Source: Streptomyces qinzhouensis (GTDB taxonomy: Bacteria; Actinomycetota; Actinomycetes; Streptomycetales; Streptomycetaceae). From it: 64,000 bases of DNA. Of the stretch, positions 61,320-64,000 are shown piece after piece (the first letter of the stretch is position 1; each line of letters opens with the position of its first letter). The translations under genes and the position numbers were made by a program. The notes below the pieces were generated by a model, which made no database searches, was not told the DNA's origin, and saw only the letters and a list, made by a program, of their open reading frames with translations. The stretch lies in contig NZ_CP042266.1 in the NCBI RefSeq assembly GCF_007856155.1, forward strand, positions 6,076,001-6,140,000, read 5' to 3'.

Positions 61320-62366
61320 ATGCCCGAACTGCGTGTCGTGGCCGTCTCCAACGACGGCACACGACTGGTGCTCAAGGCTGCGGACAGCACGGAGTACACC
61401 CTTCCGATCGACGAGCGGCTGCGGGCCGCCGTGCGCAATGACCGCGCCCGCCTCGGCCAGATCGAAATCGAGGTCGAGAGCCACCTCCGCCCCCGGGACA
61501 TCCAGGCCCGGATACGCGCGGGAGCCTCGGCGGAGGAAGTGGCCCAGATGGCGGGCATCCCGGTCGAACGGGTGCGCCGCTTCGAGGGCCCGGTGCTCGC
61601 CGAGCGTGCGTTCATGGCCGAGCGCGCCCGTAAGACCCCCGTACGCCGTCCCGGAGAGAACTCCGGGCCCCCGCTCGGCGAGGCCGTTCAGGAACGGCTC
61701 GTGCTGCGCGGCGCGGAGAAGGACACGACCCTCTGGGACTCCTGGCGGCGGGACGACGGCACCTGGGAGGTGCTGCTCGTCTACCGGGTGGCCGGTGAAC
61801 CCCACGCCGCGAGCTGGACGTACGACCCGCCGCGCAGGCTGGTGCAGGCCGTCGACGACGAGGCGCGCGCGCTGATCGGCGAGACGGACGACACCATCGC
61901 GGCGCACGAGGCCAGCGTTCCGTTCGTGCCGAGGATCGCCCGGCTGCCCCGGGACCGGCCGCTGGACCGGACTCTCGACCGGGCGCCGGACCGTTCCGCC
62001 GGAGCGGCCGGCGGCGGTGCCTCGGCGTCCGAGGACGGCGAACGGGACTCTCTGACGAGCCTTCTGGAGGCCGTGCCGAGCTTCCGGGGCGACATGGTCG
62101 TCCCGGAGCGGCCCGCGCCCGCCGAGGCCGAGGAGAGCGCTGTGGAGCCCGAGGCGGAGGAGACGGTCGCGCCCGCGGCGTCGGCGGGGGCGGGATCCGC
62201 GTACGCCGACGTTCTGATGCCGCGTTCGGTCGCGGGCCACCGGGACCGGCTGATCGGGACCACCGACCGGCAGGCCGAGGCGGACGGCGTCCGTCCGGGA
62301 CGGCGGGCCGCCGTCCCGAGCTGGGACGAGATCGTCTTCGGCACGCGCCGCAAAAAGCAGGACTGA
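61320..62366 (+). CDS. sepH: Septation protein SepH
   Basis: A 348-residue actinobacterial cell-division protein. The N-terminal DUF3071 domain begins MPELRVVAVSNDGTRLVLKA; a helix-turn-helix follows (RIRAGASAEEVAQMAGIPVE, then RVRRFEGPVLAERAF). In Streptomyces and mycobacteria SepH promotes FtsZ filament assembly at division sites through this region. The C-terminal half is Pro/Glu/Ala-rich and disordered with a conserved short end VPSWDEIVFGTRRK. ATG 61320. Confidence 0.95.
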   Translation: MPELRVVAVSNDGTRLVLKAADSTEYTLPIDERLRAAVRNDRARLGQIEIEVESHLRPRDIQARIRAGASAEEVAQMAGIPVERVRRFEGPVLAERAFMAERARKTPVRRPGENSGPPLGEAVQERLVLRGAEKDTTLWDSWRRDDGTWEVLLVYRVAGEPHAASWTYDPPRRLVQAVDDEARALIGETDDTIAAHEASVPFVPRIARLPRDRPLDRTLDRAPDRSAGAAGGGASASEDGERDSLTSLLEAVPSFRGDMVVPERPAPAEAEESAVEPEAEETVAPAASAGAGSAYADVLMPRSVAGHRDRLIGTTDRQAEADGVRPGRRAAVPSWDEIVFGTRRKKQD

Positions 62367-62407
62367 CCGCCGGCGGCGGCCCGGGAAAGGGCCGCCGCCG
62401 GGGCCGG

Positions 62408-63220
62408 TCACGGGGCCGGAGTGCCCGCCGCCGCCCGGACGAAGGCATCGAAGATCCGCTGCTGGGCGGGGTCGTCGTGAGCCGTGTCCTCCGGATGCCA
62501 CTGAACAGCGGTCAGCCAGTCCTGCGCACCGACGAGTTCCAGCGCCTCAGCCGTGCCGTCCGCCGCCCGTGCCGTGACCCGCAGTCCGTCGCCGAGCAGG
62601 CCGACCCGCTGCCGGTGATGACAGGAGGCCCGCACCGTCTCGTTGCCGGCGATCCGCGCTATCCGGGAGCCGGGGCGCAGTGTCACCGGATGCACCAGAT
62701 GCCGGTGACCCGTCTCCGCGCCGTGCGCGTCCTCGCGCAGGGTGCCGCCGAGCACGGTGTTCACGATGTGGAGTCCGCGGCAGACCGCCAGGATCGGCAG
62801 TCCGGTACGCAGCGCCTGACGGGCCAGCTCCAGATCGAAACCGTCCTGCTCCGCGTCGTCCGCGTCGTCCGCGTCGTCCGTGTGGTCCGTGTTGCGGGTG
62901 TTGCGGGTGTTGTCGGGGTCGCTCGGGGTACCGCGGTCGTGGGAGCCGTCGTGGAGCGAGCCGTCCTTGGCGTACCGGTGCGGTGCGATGTCTCCGCCAC
63001 CGGGCAGCAGCACTCCGTCGAAGCGGGCGAGCCGGGCCGCCACGTCGTCCGCGTAGGCGAATCCCCCCGGTGCGTACGGATGGAGGGCGACGGGCTCACC
63101 ACCGGCCCGCCACACCGCGTCCACGAGGGGGCGGGCACTGACCACGGCGGTGCCCGGAAGACCGGGAGCCGACGGAGAGAAGCGGGCGGGGACGGCGATG
63201 AGAGGTCTGGGCAGGGTCAC
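62408..63220 (-). CDS. Class I glutamine amidotransferase-like (gamma-glutamyl-GABA hydrolase type)
   Basis: A 270-residue PuuD-like hydrolase. FDGVLLPGGGDIAPHRY is the N-terminal lobe, LPILAVCRGLHIVNTVLGGT contains the nucleophile Cys in CRGLH, HRHLVHP the following loop, and AVQWHPEDT the catalytic His with Asp/Glu. It cleaves gamma-glutamyl bonds, as in polyamine breakdown. Unusually, about 24 residues of Asn/Thr/Asp repeats interrupt the segment between PHRY and the nucleophile, encoded by tandem nine-base repeats. GTG 63220 gives the family start TLPRPLIAVPAR. Confidence 0.88.
   Translation of the reverse strand: MTLPRPLIAVPARFSPSAPGLPGTAVVSARPLVDAVWRAGGEPVALHPYAPGGFAYADDVAARLARFDGVLLPGGGDIAPHRYAKDGSLHDGSHDRGTPSDPDNTRNTRNTDHTDDADDADDAEQDGFDLELARQALRTGLPILAVCRGLHIVNTVLGGTLREDAHGAETGHRHLVHPVTLRPGSRIARIAGNETVRASCHHRQRVGLLGDGLRVTARAADGTAEALELVGAQDWLTAVQWHPEDTAHDDPAQQRIFDAFVRAAAGTPAP
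62852..62908. repeat. Tandem nine-base repeats in the glutaminase-like gene
   Basis: cgcgtcgtc occurs three times in a row (62852-62878) and gttgcgggt twice (62891-62908), in frame, encoding Asp-Asp-Ala and Asn-Thr-Arg units. Slipped-strand replication probably created the insert, and copy number may vary between strains. Confidence 0.7.
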
Positions 63221-63911
63221 GGGCGGTCCAGGGGTCGGTGCGGGCCGGGCCGTCGCCGGAGAGCCGCGCCGGCCCTCGATGGGAAAGGACTGTGATGAAC
63301 GACCGGCCTGACGCGGCCGTGGTCGCGCCGGGGGAACGGAATGATTCCGGACTTCCGCGCGGAAGGGTAGCCACCCGCTTCCGGCCGACCCGGCGGCAAG
63401 GACACGGAACCCCGGGTGGCCGCCGCGGAGAACGGGCGACAGAGGGCGCACATGTGGTGCTCCGCCGGTGACGGCCGTCGACGGGCGCAGCGCGGCCGGG
63501 GGCCTGTGACGGCGTCCCGGCGGTGAGAAGCCGTTCCACGGCGATGGGCGACAGGCGGCAGGCCGTGGGGTGTCGGCGGGAAATCGCGCGGACACCCGGA
63601 GCGGATCCGGTCGGGAAGGGCCGCCGACGGCGGCCGCGGGGGATGGGTCCGTCCCGCGCGGCCACCGCCGACGGCGGGCCGTGGTCCGCCGGTTCCGGTC
63701 GGCGGACCACGATGCCGGTCGGGTCTGCTCAGGTCTCCTCAGGTCTGCTCAAGCCGGTCTCGTACGGCTCTGATCGAATCCCACCGGCCGCGTTCGGATC
63801 GGATCGGATGCGAACGGGCCCGATCGAACCTGCGAGGCTCTGTTCGCTTCGAAGGTCCCTTGTGGTGTGCCTCTGTGGTCGGTACGGGGCGATGAGAGCC
63901 CTCGGGACAGG
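63221..63911. other. Gap without a supported gene
   Basis: 691 bp between the glutaminase-like gene start and the end of the last gene. Open frames are Arg-rich filler. Around 63727-63755 a ten-base phrase recurs (tctgctcagg, tctcctcagg, tctgctcaag), and caggtcagacctg at 63908-63920 is a perfect palindrome reaching into the next gene's stop. It should contain the promoter of the glutaminase-like gene. Confidence 0.5.
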
Positions 63912-64000
63912 TCAGACCTGACGGGGCGCGGCCAGCCGACGGGCCGCCCTGGCTTCCTTCTCCGCCTCCTGCCACAGCCGCTGGAGCATGCGCCGCCGCT
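63912..64000 (-). CDS. C-terminal end of a gene entering from the right edge
   Basis: Only the last 28 or so codons are inside the window, reading RRRMLQRLWQEAEKEARAAR then RLAAPRQV and a TGA stop at 63914-63912. A charged helical tail; it carries no family motif, so its product is unknown. Coding is supported by codon bias and the clear stop. Confidence 0.45.
   Translation of the reverse strand, partial: RRRMLQRLWQEAEKEARAARRLAAPRQV

Noticed and set aside
59906..61615. Long minus-strand frame extending the low-complexity membrane protein to 569 residues
   Set aside because: The upstream part lacks hydrophobic or domain features and would overlap the sepH promoter and start; ATG 60832 has a good ribosome binding site.
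62852..62908. CRISPR-like array
   Set aside because: The nine-base units are contiguous, without spacers, and in frame with a protein.
1..64000. tRNA, rRNA, integrase or transposase genes
   Set aside because: None was recognised on either strand, so no boundary of an integrated element can be defined despite the accessory character of the left part.

Overview
The window is high-GC actinobacterial DNA, almost certainly a Streptomyces chromosome. Third codon positions are strongly G/C, GTG starts and stop/start overlaps are common, and roughly the right-hand 36 kb carries a block typical of the Streptomyces core: TrkA pair, KdpDE, DUF3710, dUTPase, DUF3093, DUF4193, CutRS, SuhB, ferrochelatase and SepH. 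The species cannot be named from the sequence alone.

Left part (1-18.8 kb) is a defence island. On the minus strand a GmrSD-type (DUF262/HNH) restriction-like protein is followed by a SNF2-family helicase that overlaps the start of a very large N6-adenine DNA methylase, a pair resembling DrmD and DrmMI of DISARM; a partial winged-helix gene runs off the left edge. Divergent from GmrSD is a superfamily 1 helicase with a RelE-like N-terminal domain. Then comes a six-gene plus-strand operon (13.4-18.8 kb): a PycTM-like membrane effector, a Crp-family regulator with an intact cyclic-nucleotide cassette, a class III nucleotidyl cyclase, a large protein with a degenerate P-loop, and two translationally coupled unknown genes. 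I read it as an expanded Pycsar-like anti-phage system with a built-in cyclic-nucleotide-responsive transcription factor. The cyclase C-terminus and the P-loop protein N-terminus share a short motif that could physically join them. This is the best candidate for an undescribed system.

Middle part (18.8-28 kb) is accessory DNA with visible decay: a Tat-exported alpha/beta hydrolase, a winged-helix regulator, a fragment resembling a class III aminotransferase, a TPR protein lacking the usual DNA-binding domain, a cytochrome P450 with a LysR regulator, a broken S9 peptidase gene, a DUF4097 protein and a VOC protein. Several inverted repeats lie in the gaps.

Right part (28-64 kb) is mostly core chromosome: an RNA m5U methyltransferase, an APC permease diverging from two TrkA-type potassium-uptake subunits, a remnant of an oligopeptide-transporter ATPase, an FtsX-type ABC system whose ATPase ends in an AbrB-like domain, DUF3159 and OB-fold proteins, an orphan KdpDE pair without kdpFABC, a stand-alone ABC ATPase, a DUF3710-dut-thioesterase cluster, DUF3093, a DUF4193 gene and its partner, CutR/CutS, SuhB, actinobacterial ferrochelatase, an MFS transporter overlapping a sugar-lactone oxidase, a low-complexity membrane protein, SepH, a class I glutamine amidotransferase, and the 3' end of one further gene. 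No tRNA, rRNA, CRISPR array, transposase or integrase was recognised.
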